Of a DNA stretch of 64,000 nucleotides, positions 14,086 to 26,052 are shown piece by piece (within the stretch, counting starts at the first letter, position 1; each line of letters starts with the position of its first letter). The DNA comes from Botrytis cinerea B05.10. Lineage: Eukaryota > Ascomycota > Leotiomycetes > Helotiales > Sclerotiniaceae. A program made the translations under genes and the position numbers. The stretch spans positions 806,001 to 870,000 of the forward strand of contig NC_037325.1 of NCBI RefSeq assembly GCF_000143535.2, in the 5' to 3' direction. The notes under the pieces are model-generated. The model made no database searches. It was not told the DNA's origin and was given only the letters and a program-made list of their open reading frames with translations.

Positions 14086-14692
14086 GAAAAGTACAAGATG
14101 TCCCAGAGTATAAGTTTGAGAACTATAGATCGGATTCACTGGATTCTGTAACCTGATTCTGGGCGGAGAATGGTGTCGTAAGGGAGAGGGAGAGGGAGTG
14201 GGAATGTGGAGATGTGTAGAGCGGAGGAGGAATGAGGGGGTACAAGGGATGGGATGCAATCGGGAGGAGGGAGGGAGGGAGGGAGGGAGAGGAAATGATG
14301 TATCAATATCAAGAATGTATCCAAGAATGAGAACGGACAAAAGAGAAAGAAGGAACCAAAAAAAAAACAGAGAACTAAAAAAAAAACAGAGAACGAGAAA
14401 TAAAATCCCACAATGAATGAGTACATGGAAAAAAACCACAGAGTATCAAAAAGTTCAGATACCCCCCAAAATGAAAAAAATCGAGTAAATCATAGGGTCC
14501 GCACTAACTTCTCCTTTCCCCCCCTCCCCAGATACCCACACCACAAAGTACATTTTAACGATTTATACCCGGCCTGATCATTCCGTCAATCCATGTATGT
14601 ACATGTAAATCAATCGAGACGACTATTTCGACTATTTCAAACATTTCAAACATTTCAAATATGTCAAATAGTGATAATCATTATCAGATCCA

Positions 14693-14705
14693 CCCCCCCC
14701 CCCCC
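14693..14705 (+). repeat. homopolymer of 13 C
   Basis: Thirteen consecutive C, followed by cttcccccc. Such runs are mutable and prone to sequencing error; no gene depends on it. Confidence 0.8.
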
Positions 14706-15253
14706 TTCCCCCCAAAAAATTAACCCACACCATTCAGACCAGAAATGCCGATTTCCCCCAATTGAATATTCCAGAAACACGGAATCCGTCCGGGTGGAGG
14801 AGGTGGAGCGGAAAACACGGCGCGATATGTACAAAAGACATGAAGCTATTCACTCTCTAACCTACGAGAATCCTATTGAAATTTTTGTTCCCGACTGAAG
14901 TCCGAGACAAAAAAGGGTCCCTTTTGAAGATCTTGTCGAAGACCCTTCGATTCAGGGTCCTCCGATCTATGTCTCTGTCTCACAATGAAGATTTTGGTGT
15001 ACGAATCGACGCTATCTTTTGCTTGACAGTTGCTAATTTCTACACTATATTTCATGAATCAGCACCTCCATTTACCGCTAGTTTGAGGACTGCAACAAAG
15101 GGACGCCAAACAACACCGATACAATAGTTACACTCCAATAGTCATATTTTTCTCCATATGTTCCAGAAAATTCCTAGTGCCCGTGGAACAAATAAACGTT
15201 GTTCAATAATTTCTTTGTATTGTCGAGTGCCGGTCCAACATCCAAACAACAAT

Positions 15254-15305
15254 CCAATAACAATCCAATAGTTCTCAAACAAAAGCGGACACGTGGCTAT
15301 AAAAA
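15254..15305 (+). promoter_or_regulatory. CCAAT pair, CACGTG box and TATA box upstream of the 347-residue gene
   Basis: Two CCAAT boxes at 15254-15258 and 15265-15269 are 11 bases apart, about one helical turn. A palindromic CACGTG lies at 15290-15295 and TATAAAAA at 15298-15305. The TATA box is about 170 bases before the ATG at 15476. A further CCAAT lies at 15135-15139. CCAAT is the site of the fungal HAP/CBC complex, and CACGTG is bound by basic helix-loop-helix factors. Occupancy is inferred only. Confidence 0.55.
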
Positions 15306-15475
15306 CGCCACATATAGGACCCCTTGTCGATCTCTTTTTAATTCCCCATTACACTTAGATTCGCGACCAAGTACATCAAACATTCTAACGAGTCCCCTAA
15401 TAATCTAATCCGATTAAGTCCTAGTCCAGCAACTCTAGTCTCAAGTCAAAGTAAGTCATCCTAATTTCTCTAACC

Positions 15476-16519
15476 ATGGACAACATTATGAATCGACCCG
15501 AGCGACTTAGCGAAGTAAACCGAGAGAAGGGCTTGGGAGAGATTCTAACACCAGCAGAATACCGCGATCGTGGAACCACAGTGATCCGCGCCATCGAGGA
15601 CGCCATCTACACCATCCCTCGTCAAGACACTCCATATCCCGATTGGAAAATCCGCTATTTCAACCCCGGCGGAGGTCATGGGAAAGACAGTATTGAAAGA
15701 CTCTGTTTCGGCCCCATGCGCAACATCTTCACCGACCCAAAGCATCCTGTCGATTATGAAGGCTCTCACTGGTCCATGTACAACTTCCATTCGAAGGAAT
15801 ACACGAACAGGGGTTTTGATGAAGCTTGGCCCAACTTCAATTGTGTATGCAACGTGTGGGTATCAGCGAAGGTCGGTACAGTCATTGTGCAAATGTCAGA
15901 TACGAAGACCGATCTCGACATTCCCGGGCTAGATACTCCACGTCTCTACAATAGTGAGCTCATCTACCAAGCTTGGCGCGATGCGGTTACTGCGAATGTG
16001 ACAGGTCCATCTCCCCAAGTTGTGTCACAACTTACAGATTTGAAGTACATCATCCGTGCTCCGATTGGTAACTCAGGAACCCTTGCCACCATGAGAGATG
16101 TTCTCCTCTCGCAAGGTGTCCCGAGGAATCAACTTGACAATAGAGGAGTGACGGTGAAGCGAACTTTTGATGACCCATCTAGTGATGAGTTCAAGATGTT
16201 GATGGGGACCGTGAATGGAAGACCCATCGGCAGATTGTGCGCTGATCATGCGGAGAGCTTGGACGGAAAACAGGTATTGAAGATACATGTTTGGAACGAA
16301 TTCATGGCAACTTTTGGCGCCTTGATCTTCGAATTAGGGGAAGAGAGAGCTTCGACCAAACTCGAGAGAGAGAAAAACACTAATCGTAAAGGTAATTCAT
16401 CCACACAAGCTCCTTTACAGAGACCTCAACCCCCACGTCTTCCCCCAGCAGCCCCAGCCAAACCCACTAGGACAATTAGCGAGAAAGTAAAGAATTTGAT
16501 GAAGAAATTTGGGGGGTGA
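15476..16519 (+). CDS. hypothetical protein, 347 residues
   Basis: I do not recognise this protein. It is a single clean open frame with good codon use, an ATG in a favourable context (aaccATGG) and a well-formed TATA/CCAAT promoter, so it is very likely real. The body (residues 20-290) looks like one soluble alpha/beta domain, with WKIRYFNPGGGHGKDSIERL, NFNCVCNVWVSAKVGTVIVQM and VLKIHVWNEFMATFGALIFEL segments. There is no signal peptide or membrane segment. Residues 292-347 are low-complexity, Pro/Ala-rich, and end in a basic helix (ISEKVKNLMKKFGG). It may be a lineage-restricted fungal protein. No function can be assigned. Confidence 0.75.
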   Translation: MDNIMNRPERLSEVNREKGLGEILTPAEYRDRGTTVIRAIEDAIYTIPRQDTPYPDWKIRYFNPGGGHGKDSIERLCFGPMRNIFTDPKHPVDYEGSHWSMYNFHSKEYTNRGFDEAWPNFNCVCNVWVSAKVGTVIVQMSDTKTDLDIPGLDTPRLYNSELIYQAWRDAVTANVTGPSPQVVSQLTDLKYIIRAPIGNSGTLATMRDVLLSQGVPRNQLDNRGVTVKRTFDDPSSDEFKMLMGTVNGRPIGRLCADHAESLDGKQVLKIHVWNEFMATFGALIFELGEERASTKLEREKNTNRKGNSSTQAPLQRPQPPRLPPAAPAKPTRTISEKVKNLMKKFGG

Positions 16520-19199
16520 GTCTTGGTAACGAGGTAAGAAAGCGCTGGCACTAGAATCTCTCGAATATTATAAGTAAGTTTGAAGTTTAGTTTGCTAGTG
16601 TCAATTGACACACAACACCCTTGAGCCTTTTCCTATTTTGGAGTTGTGTCTCTTCTTTATGAAAGTAATTCCATAAAACACAAAAAAAGAATAATAATAG
16701 AATAACATAAAAGTTTAAACCCCGGAACAGAATTTGAAGAATAGTTTTGATTATAACGGCAATTGAAAGTTTCAGTGTGAAAATTTTAGTATAGTACCAA
16801 TGCACTGGCAAAGTAAAAATGAACTGTCAACTACACAAAGACTGTTCGTCCCCAATACATTAGATACTAATAGCTAACCCAACAGTGCCCGAGTAATCTG
16901 AATCAACACAGTACACTATGTACATGTGCAAGAACTCTCAACTCTGCACCTCCCCACCCCCAATCCTCTACTACCCTTCGACGTCCCCCTCCATCCCGAA
17001 TATATTACACTAAGCTAGGTGCTCAGCTAAGTGTTGTAAGATCGTATATATGGAAGTGCAGAACAAATGCACAGACTGATACGTATAGCTAGATAGATAA
17101 TAATAATAAAAATCACATTCCTCCATAAAATTTCCATCAAACCACTATCTTCTCCTTCCTCTCAATTTGCACTAACGTACGAAAACAAAAAATAAGTCAA
17201 GAACTTAATCCAAAACATAAGAATCCTCTCCTCATCCTCGAAATTTCCCATCCAATTTTTCTCCCAAAAGAAATTCTTCAGAAGCCCATTCTTCACATCT
17301 AAACATACACAAGAGATGATAACAACAATAACGGCACGGAATCCCAAGCCGGGGGCAACCATTGTTAGAAAGTTGCAGCATCAAGAATGGGGTTTGCAGT
17401 AAACGTGTAGAGAAAAGAAATTTACTCTCACCTGAATCTTTCATGTCGGCGTCGAGGCGTGTATGCACATCTACAACTACATCTAATTATATCCTCAAGT
17501 CTTTTCGGATATATAATTGAGAAGTTTACAAATCACGTGCATATGCAGGAACTAGACCTGTCCCATAAGGTGGGTTGAATCCCGCAAACCCAGTAAATCC
17601 CGAGATTCCCAACCCCTGCTTTGATACCGAGGCGAGACGGAGACGCCTCCGTAGGAAAGTTGGAATTCCATCTCGGTGGTATGGGTTGCATGTATCCCAT
17701 ACTTGTTTTCGATATGTAAAGAAAACCCTGCTGTACAGACTGCAGTACAGAGGGACTATCGATTTCCGCCACGAAAGATTCATCAAGCTATCTCAGCTGG
17801 CATTGCTAAACAATGCAAGATTCGTAACATCTGACGCCACCAAGAAGAAGTCAAGAAGCTAATATGCATGAAGGTATATAACTCCTGAGAGGGCAAATGC
17901 GATTGGCAGATGCTATAACCCAATGGAGAAGCTGTATGCAGTGGGAGTCATGAAAAGTAAAACACCGCTGAATGAGAGAACGCTTGGACGTGTAGAAAAA
18001 TAGTATACGAACTTGAAGTGCAAGTTTCAAATGAACGTTTCTGCATTCTTACATCGAAATTATGAACAGGTAATTTGAGAAACGGGATCTCCAAGGACAA
18101 AACCATATAGTGACCTTCTTAATCTTCTATCCCCTGTTTCTGCTATCAGATGACTTCTTAATCAACATGAACTCCATGATACTGTCTGAATTACATTAAG
18201 ACGGCTATTTTTCCAGTGACACATTTGGTTATACTCGCGAATGTCAATGAGCTAGCATTCCTGTGGTAAGATTGATTAGCTTGACTAAAGACAGATGTAA
18301 ACATTCAGCAGCAAAGTAACAAGGATGGCGAGATTAGAGGAGTTCACTGTATACAACGTGGTTTGTTGTTCCATTAATATGTCTTACGGCAGTTGGCCTA
18401 GTTGATCTACGAACCAGATCATGCAGGAGGAAGAGTTAATGCAAGTCCCTGCTCTTGTTTTTTTTAAGTCTACGGGGTGATTCCCACAACGGAAGGATAT
18501 CTTACCATGAAAGAAATTCTATCTTAGCAAATGAATGGAGACGAATGAGGAGGCTCACGGCTAGAAGAAGCGTTGTCATGAGATGTTGTGGAGTGAAGTA
18601 CGTAGTGAAAAGGAAAAATTGTCAAGGAAGAAGAGAGGGGCAACAGGCTATACCGGCAAACGTGAAGTGGGGAATCCCGCCCCACTCACAAAAGCGGAGT
18701 GGATTGAATTGTAGTTATTATCCAGAAGTCCAAAATATCGCTAAACCTTCATCCGAGCTAAACGATGAAACTCGATAAATGACAGCGGTTGCGCGCCCGC
18801 GCTTTGACAGCCACAATAGATTAAAGTTTCGGCTCTTCCCCTTCTCATTTCTGGGGTTCAACCCAAGTCCGAGGGGCAATTCTTGCTTTTGTGTATACAT
18901 GGAAACGTTCATGATGTTCGGCCGGTGAACCAATTATACAAACGGATTCATGTTTTGTTTCCTGTTCGAGAAATATTCAGTGCAACTGATCTGTCGCCGA
19001 AGTGGATCCGTCTAACGGTAGAGTTACTAAATCCTCAGATGCTGCATAGAAGTGGTACGATGTAGACTTTCTACCCTGTTTGCTTTAGGTGATCAGACTT
19101 AAGGACTAACTATCATGGGAAAGATAGGTGATTATTGTCAATCAAAATCGAGTGTCTACTTTAACTTTCCATCACTTCAACGTTGGTATACGAGAGTTA

Positions 19200-20650
19200 A
19201 CTGAAACGTATTGACATTAATAACAACGGCATATAGATGAATGTGATGAGATGCTTCATTTTACTTTTATGAATTGGGTGATAGACCAACTCAACATTGC
19301 CCCCATCTTCAACTCTCTCTGGTAAGATTAAACTTATGGGGTAGTCTCGAACACTCCTAAATGATTCTTGAGTCAAAGTCCTAAGCATGTGCAAGAGTAC
19401 TGTAGTTGATACTGCCATAGACGTTTCATCTGCCGCGTTCTCAACGGATAGCGCGAGTAAGATAAATCAAGGTCTCTTGGAACGCAAACCCTCTGCAGCC
19501 CAAAGCATCGATTTCAGCAAGCTTGTTCTTTGCTAACCTTCTTAGAGACACTTGAAAATCTAAGCGGTAGCAAATCAAAATAGAGGTGATGTCCCCAACA
19601 CACACGATATCAGTAATCTTCAATATGACGCAATGGCAGTTGTGATCGATCATGTTCTAGCCAGAAATCTCTTGTATAATTTGAAAGACGAACCTAAACG
19701 GTTGAAGTTTGCGAATTAAACAAAAGAAAAACATCCAAACGTGCATATTTCGAGAATTTTGGAATCTTACTTGAACCAATGCATGCATGAGACTTGTCAC
19801 TTAAACAACATGCATCAGTACGGAGTAAATTTATGAAAATAGAAGCGAAAAATAGACTTTGCCAGGTTGATTCGGGTCTGGGAGCAGCCTAGCGCTCAAT
19901 AGCTAATCCCTGTGTAATCTCTGAAATCCATGAAAAGCTTGTTGGAGATTGGACTATCTGATGACCCAAATACAATTGAAATAGGCCCTTGAAGATTGGG
20001 ACGAGCTTGTGGTGCATTAAATGAAGAAAAGACTAAACCAAGATTGGGCAAAAGCTGTACTGCCTCGTAAACTCGCGTTTGACCCGCATTGACTGGTTGC
20101 TTTTTATGTGGTCAAAAGTGGCTTGTAGTGTGATCTTCGTACCCATCAATATCCCGTGATAGAGGTCTAGAGTAAAATTGCTATATAATGAGGTAAATTG
20201 TGATTTGCAAAACCTGCGAATGTAATGCCTGTGAGATCGTGTATCGCGGGAAGAGCAGTCGATGCAGCAGTGTGAGCATGTGAGATATGGATTATGCTGA
20301 CAGCGGTATTTGCATGGATCGTAATCAGATGGTTGGGGCCCTGTAGGGTTTCAATCTGCCTCCGCACAGACCTTGGTATGTCGACGAGAAGATACAATTC
20401 GATATCTGAAAACGATTAGAATGATAGACGTCTGTGCGAAAGCCTCAAAGAGCAGGGGGCCTTCAGGTTGAGGTGAGACTTACATGGTAGGTCGTGAAGG
20501 TAATGTGTGACCAAGATATTTACTGTTTCGATTCGGCACCAAATGGAGAACTCGGGAGTCTGTGCAAAAGGTATAAGTTTATCGGATGAGACCCTTGAGA
20601 AGTCGGGACTAGACTGGTTCTAAAAGAAGGGAGAGTCAACCAAGTGTTTC
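19200..20650 (-). pseudogene. possible decayed or unresolved coding region
   Basis: On the minus strand, a spliceable stretch reads NQSSPDFSRVSSDKLIPFAQ onward from about 20625 to a GTAAGT donor near 20484. It joins through a ctaatc branch site and ttttcag acceptor near 20408 in correct phase to a frame ending near 20167 (YLLVDIPRSVRRQIETLQG). Further along, frames at 19653-19441 and 19470-19197 look protein-like but are offset by one base (…GFAFQETL then ALSVENAADETSM). I found no convincing start codon and do not recognise the protein. It may be a decayed gene, a multi-exon gene I cannot assemble, or chance. Confidence 0.2.
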
Positions 20651-21001
20651 TTACTGGGGTCCCGCGTAAAGTAGCTAGGCATATCAGAGACTAGGACGGA
20701 GAGGGTGGAGAGGAAGGAAGATCAAAACCGATATGAACCGATCAGACATCTTACGTAGGTATAGGCCTATGATGGCTTGACTGGTTTATGAATGCATCCT
20801 TGGGCCACCACTCACTCTTAATATAGATGTATCTTGCATATGTTGCTGGATTTGGCGGCAATCTTCACATTTATGATAGTTGTGCCTCGATCAGAAAGAG
20901 AAGATGATGAAGGACTGGATGGGTGCATGGGGTTTTGATTAAGTTTCGAGTTGTTGTTGTCGTCGTTGGTACTGATGCTGATGTTATTGACGTTGGCGTT
21001 G

Positions 21002-21005
21002 ATAT

Positions 21006-21037
<32 letters not shown>

Positions 21038-21073
21038 ATGTTGCTGTTGTTGTTGTTGTTGTTGTTGTTGTTG
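21002..21073 (+). repeat. triplet microsatellite (GAT/GGT/GTT)
   Basis: A compound triplet array moving from gat to ggt to gtt units, about 24 repeats in all. Its reverse strand gives a poly-Asn/Ile/Thr open frame that has no other support as a gene. Confidence 0.8.
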
Positions 21074-21285
21074 AAAATGGAAATAGAAATGGACATAGAA
21101 ATATTCACTGGCGCTGGCCATTGATACCTACCTACCTGACTACCACCCGCGAGCTACCTGTCGCACAGACACTTTATTCCTCTACAGTATGATCGCACGG
21201 TGCTTTGACAAGACTACCTTATTAAAATCATCTTACTACCTTACTCTACCTGTTACCTATCAAAATGAATCAATTCCTGTGAGCT

Positions 21286-21381
21286 TCTCCTTCTTCTCTT
21301 TCTCCCTCTCATGCCCCTTCTCCTTCTCCTCCTCCCTCTCCTCCTCCCTCTCCCTCTCCCTCTCCCTGTCCCTCTCGTCAT
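21286..21381 (+). repeat. polypyrimidine (CTCCCT)n tract
   Basis: Almost pure C/T over about 95 bases with repeated ctccct and ctcctc units. It lies 2.9 kb upstream of the C2H2 gene. It could be a promoter element of an alternative start or simply low-complexity DNA. Confidence 0.65.
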
Positions 21382-23234
21382 ACATTCGTCGGCGGGGTAG
21401 ATAATTCCATCATCCTGCGAGTAGCTACCTCATGTCTATAATTAATTCAATCGATTTTGGAGACATCTTGGCTTCCTTGCTAAAAGGTGTCTTGTCTGTC
21501 TGTCTGTTTGTCTCTGCCCAGGTAGGTACTATCAAATACCTTCCTGCCTTCCCTCCCGCAATATTGACCTCATCGATCAATTGAAATCAAAGAACTAACC
21601 ATCCTGCTAGATACGCATGCCAATATCTCGCATCTCGATCTCTCGACAAACGTATGAAACGATCCTCGTGCAATTACAAAGGGAATATGCAGCCAGCCGT
21701 TTGTGAGACTTGACTAGGAAGAATACCCACAAACACGACAGGGTCATAAACAAGGAATTATATGCGACAACCGCATTCGATACACAGGATATACAAGATA
21801 TACAGTAGAATACTCAAATGCAGATTTTATCAAGTGAACGAGTCTCGAGCAGGTGATGCCAAAATGCACCTGGGCCCGACATCCACTTGTAGATCCCACC
21901 CACTTAATGTATTGCCATGCAATTTGATTCCATCTTCTTCACACGCAGCCGGTTCGCGACTTCACGTTATCTTATCGAAAAATGAGAATGCAGGCGCTCC
22001 ACTTACGCATCGACATACTTGCGACTTCCCAACATCGATATTGACGAAAAGGTCTGGAGATGCCGACCCATTATTCTCGCAAGACTGGACTTATTGAGTT
22101 GAGTCCACGGGGATCTACCACCAACCAAAGTGTCGGGTCTCCAGTAAAGCAAGGGGGTAGAGGGTAAGCATTATCATGGGTCAATTGGATGGGTGACATC
22201 GCGAGAACGTCACTTGCAGTAGATTTGTGATGGCATAGATTTCGAGCCCCAGGCGTGGAGATTCCTGGTGAGATCCGTCCTAGCATTCCCCACAACTAAT
22301 CTCATACGAAGTTTGCATGGTTGGCGTCTCACGAATCTATCTATCATCATCCCCCAAATCTACGATGAGGTCAATGCACACAGTCACGACGGAGTGAGAT
22401 GTGTGGCACATACATGCAACTAGCTGCATGCCACAACATCTCAGATTTTGCGTTTTGAGTTTGGGAGTTTTACAAATTTACGCGTTATGATCCAGATAAT
22501 CTTTTCTCTCGCCACAAGCTGTGGCAATCAGCAGTCAGCATCGCGATGCTCGTTCTTCTTCAATTTGCAATTCCCCTAAAATCGAAATGCTTGTCTACCA
22601 AAGTCGCCCTTGTTTTGTCGCTATTTTGGTTCAAAAACAGTGCCATGCGTGGTTGTCAGGGTATAGAGCCAACCATTGGTGAGATTTTCCAAGGCTTCAG
22701 CCCTCGACAAGGGTTGATCAAATGCAATTATCCGGGACATAAGTCAGACTGACACGGCCATATCCGTACAGTACCATTTCCACGGGATCAAGCCGTCCGC
22801 ACCCCCGGCTTAGTATTGCATCTGGTATTGGCTCCTCATTCTCCTCCCATGGCACATCACGACTCTTTACTCTAACCCAGCGAAAACAATTTACCGTCCA
22901 GATGGGCGCATGTTGTGTGCAGTTTGTTCAACCACATAGGGCTGTTCAGACTTGAATATAATGCCCCTCTTCTCAGTGAATTCCTGAAACCAGCAATTGA
23001 CTTGAAGCCTCGAACGTTTGCTAAAGTTTGCTCCACTAAGCCCAAATAACTCATCACATGTGCATGGATCCAACAGCACTCCGCGGCCAGCTTTCCGAGC
23101 CCCGCCAATTCATCACAGCTTTCTATCACATTGGATATGGTATTTGCATATACAAACACTCCTTTCATTGTTAAGACCGCGTAGTGCGCTGGAAAAGATT
23201 TTACCTGACCGGGGAATAAGTTATTCTATGCATA

Positions 23235-23260
23235 CCGATCCGATAATATCAGCCGATCGG
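23235..23260. promoter_or_regulatory. candidate light-response (GATC-rich) cluster
   Basis: Within 26 bases the sequence holds CCGATCCGAT and CCGATCGG, that is, three GAT-core sites including two CGATC units, about 1 kb before the C2H2 start codon. White-collar GATA-type complexes bind paired GATC/CGAT-like sites in fungal light-induced promoters. The match is by eye and a role is inferred from the likely identity of the gene. Confidence 0.3.
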
Positions 23261-24255
23261 GCTCTAGTCTGATGCTAAGATTTAACTTAGAACTAGCTAT
23301 TGTAGTAATGGCGTTCGACATAATCCATACCTCAGAATGTCGCCGACAGATTTCGATTCAAGCCACTTTAAGCAAGGTCGAAATCACCACTCCCCCATGA
23401 GATCTCTAGAACTTATCCTTCCCGCCTCCACTATGGATTTAATCCCAGTGCTTATATCTTCTTTTATCATGGCTCATGGTAGATCTTGCTTGGTGCCTCG
23501 CAAGATCCATGACCCATGAGGACTTTGACCTCTTTCGAAAGATGGTAGCATATCCCTTTCATCAAAAGCCTCAGCGCCACACACTGCAGGTTCACAAGGT
23601 AGCCAATGCTGCCTCGAATTCTGACGTGCTGGCATGATGTTAGCGTCTTTCTGGATCACAACCATGTTAGTTTCCGATTGGCCATCACTCTGGTTACAGT
23701 GTCTTCGAAATTGCAGCCTTGGTCAGGTTATCTCATAGATCCCTGCCGGTAGCGAATCTATCAATCACCCTTTTAGGATATCGTTTGTATGGGAAATATT
23801 TCAGCAGTAAAGCATACTAGTGAATTGCCAGCCTTGTCTGTTTTTGTTTCACTATCACTGCCTCCCCGGTCAAGGCACTCGATTGGAATAGTTCGAATCG
23901 CTCTGCATAACCCTGCCTACCGGCACTCTTACCAGTAGTGGGGAACAAGTCTATATGAATCAATCTCCTTCCATTGCTTTAAAGGCCGGAAAAGACTTGT
24001 CCAGATCTCACAGAACGCATTCATTTCCAAGGTGTGACGCATATACAAATACTGAGCATATTTCCTTCTTCAATACATACACTTTCTCAATAACTTCAAC
24101 CTCTTTGATTATCTTCAGTTCATATCTGTTCTATAGTCACGTCTTTCTCCAAGCCTTTGTATCAACTTGACAAAGTCTTACCTTCCAATCAACCTTTACA
24201 TTATCAGCAACAAAAAGTCTTGCCTCAAGCAAGACAACTCGAAAACCTGGCGATA

Positions 24256-26052
24256 ATGTCACACACATCAGGCAATGCCTGGCGCTGGAGTGAGGATTCT
24301 CACATTCCATTTTGTTATATGGATACAGCCGGCATGGTCCAGTCTATGAATCCCCAAACAACAACTTCAGCAGGCTTAGGGAGAGCAACCGTTGCTGCTC
24401 CCATTATGCCAATAAGTTCTTACGGCAGCAGCACCTTCAACATGACCAGTGGCCATCAACAGATTCCACAGAACTCATATGGTTTCACATCTTACAATGA
24501 TGGTAGCTTAACCACCATCATCCCAAGCTACGGAGCCAATTACATTCAGCCACGACCTCTTCCTGGCATGATGCAATCTTTTGCTCCTACTCCAAAACAG
24601 GCACCTTTCAACGGAAGCAGCCGACAAGAATTCGTGGGAAGCTCGCATCAAAATCAAAGTCCTCAAATCAAACCTGAACCTTCATGGACAACATCTGCAG
24701 GTCACAAGACACCTCCCAAAACTCAATCAACCCCACCACCTAGCAAAGACATAAGCCCTCTTCCTTTGACTGGATCTGATGAGGCACACATTGGAAGCAC
24801 CGCGATTGACCGACTTATGAAGGTCATTCAAACCAAAGCACAAACATTGCAAACGCAATTACCACCTATTCCTCAGATTACACCTGTGGTAGGTGCACCC
24901 CACACCCTCTCTCGACAGGATTCAATGTATCGAAGATTTTATGGATATGAAAAAGAAGAAAAGCAAATGCTCACATCTGGTAAGGCTCCGAGTGAACCAG
25001 GACACTCTAAGAGAAAAGAGAAGAAATATCGATGTACCTTCGAGAATTGTCCATCAAGCTTCCCACAGAAGACACACTTGCAAATTCATCTTCGAAAACA
25101 TACCGGTGCAAAACCTTATGTAAGTAGTCAGAATCTATAAACTCTCTTTGATATGTAGCCCAAACTAATAGCATGTGTTCAGACATGTAGCTGGAAATCT
25201 TGCGGTCGGCAATTCTCTCAACACGGCAACCTAAAGGTAAGAGTTCTCTTTTGCTTCTCGTCTGTCAAATTTCATGCTAACCAAGAATCTCCTCAGACGC
25301 ATATGAATCGTCACAGTGGCGAACGACGCTTTCCCTGCGAAATATGTGGCAAACGTTTCGGCCAACCAAGCAATCTTAGTGCTCATAGAATCGTTCACAC
25401 TGGCGAAAAGCCCTTTACATGCAAACTCGACGGATGCGAGAAGCGTTTCACACAACTCGGTAACCTCAAAGTACGCCAACTCTTTAACTTTTCATTTTTA
25501 CTTTCCCATTCATCATTTTACTCATAGAATAAACTCTAACATTTCTCAACTCAGTCTCACCACAACAACTTTCACCAGCAAACGATTGAAAATCTCATGT
25601 TGAAACTTGAGAGCGGCGAAATCGACTTGGAGGCCAACAAAGAATTCTGGTCCTACTTCTTCACTCTCTACAAAAACAGTAATAAGGGTATCAAAGGACG
25701 AGGCAAAGATAGAAACATCAGTCCCCGAAGTCGATTATCCAAGAGCGGCCATGCAAGTACTGGTACAGATGCTAGTCGTTATATCTCGTCTAATATGCGG
25801 AGTTGTCATGGACTTATGGGTGTGGATGCAACCTCACCTTTCAGTAGCGATGTAACGATGTACGATTCCGATGCGAGTCTGAGGAGTCATACGAGTGGAA
25901 GCATTAGTGCACATAGCAGTTTCGGTTCGGTCTCCAGCGATGGAACATCATCTTCCTGCTCGAGTTTCTCAGATGAGATTACAGGGGATTATAAGGATCA
26001 TCGTGGTGGAAACTCAAGAGGCGGATTAGCTTTTGGAGAGAGGCTGTACTAA
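24256..26052 (+). CDS. ltf2: C2H2 zinc-finger transcription factor (Azf1/SAH-1/LTF2 type)
   Basis: Four exons: 24256-25119, 25183-25236, 25297-25470 and 25555-26052, all phase 0, give 529 residues. Residues 1-270 are low-complexity, rich in Ser, Thr, Pro and Gln. Four tandem fingers follow: YRCTFENCPSSF, TCSWKSCGRQF, PCEICGKRF (with TGEKPF linker) and TCKLDGCEKRFTQLGNLKSH. The tail after finger 4 (HHNNFHQQTIENLMLKLESG) is the signature of fungal Azf1-like factors. Exons split at the fingers. The ATG at 24256 is the first in frame. From memory, Botrytis LTF2, a light-induced activator of conidiation and homologue of Neurospora SAH-1, lies a few genes from actin, as here. The family call is firm; the ltf2 name is less so. 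Confidence 0.85.

Larger units (their letters stand above)
12897..15475. other. 2.6-kb low-complexity spacer
   Basis: No supportable gene. The interval holds many simple sequences: gggact repeats at about 13419-13442, ggggga repeats at about 13698-13723, an (AC)n run at 14071-14085, gggagg repeats near 14265-14289, and a run of 13 C at 14693-14705. Long open frames such as 13963-14439 on the minus strand are by-products of these tracts. Confidence 0.6.
16520..24255. other. 7.7-kb gene-poor upstream region of the C2H2 regulator
   Basis: No complete gene can be supported over 7.7 kb, the longest such stretch in the window. It contains a triplet microsatellite (21002-21073), a long pyrimidine tract (21286-21381), a GATC-rich cluster (23235-23260), and possible coding relics on the minus strand at about 19.2-20.7 kb. 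Composition is mixed rather than uniformly AT-rich, so it does not look like a heavily RIP-mutated repeat. Long intergenic DNA before a developmental transcription factor usually carries an extended promoter and a long 5' UTR, which is the likeliest reading here. Confidence 0.6.

Noticed and set aside
13963..14439. Minus-strand frame of 158 codons, Phe-rich and hydrophobic
   Set aside because: Produced by A-runs and purine repeats; no family resemblance and no splice structure.
20818..21108. Poly-Asn frame on the minus strand
   Set aside because: Direct translation of the GAT/GGT/GTT microsatellite.
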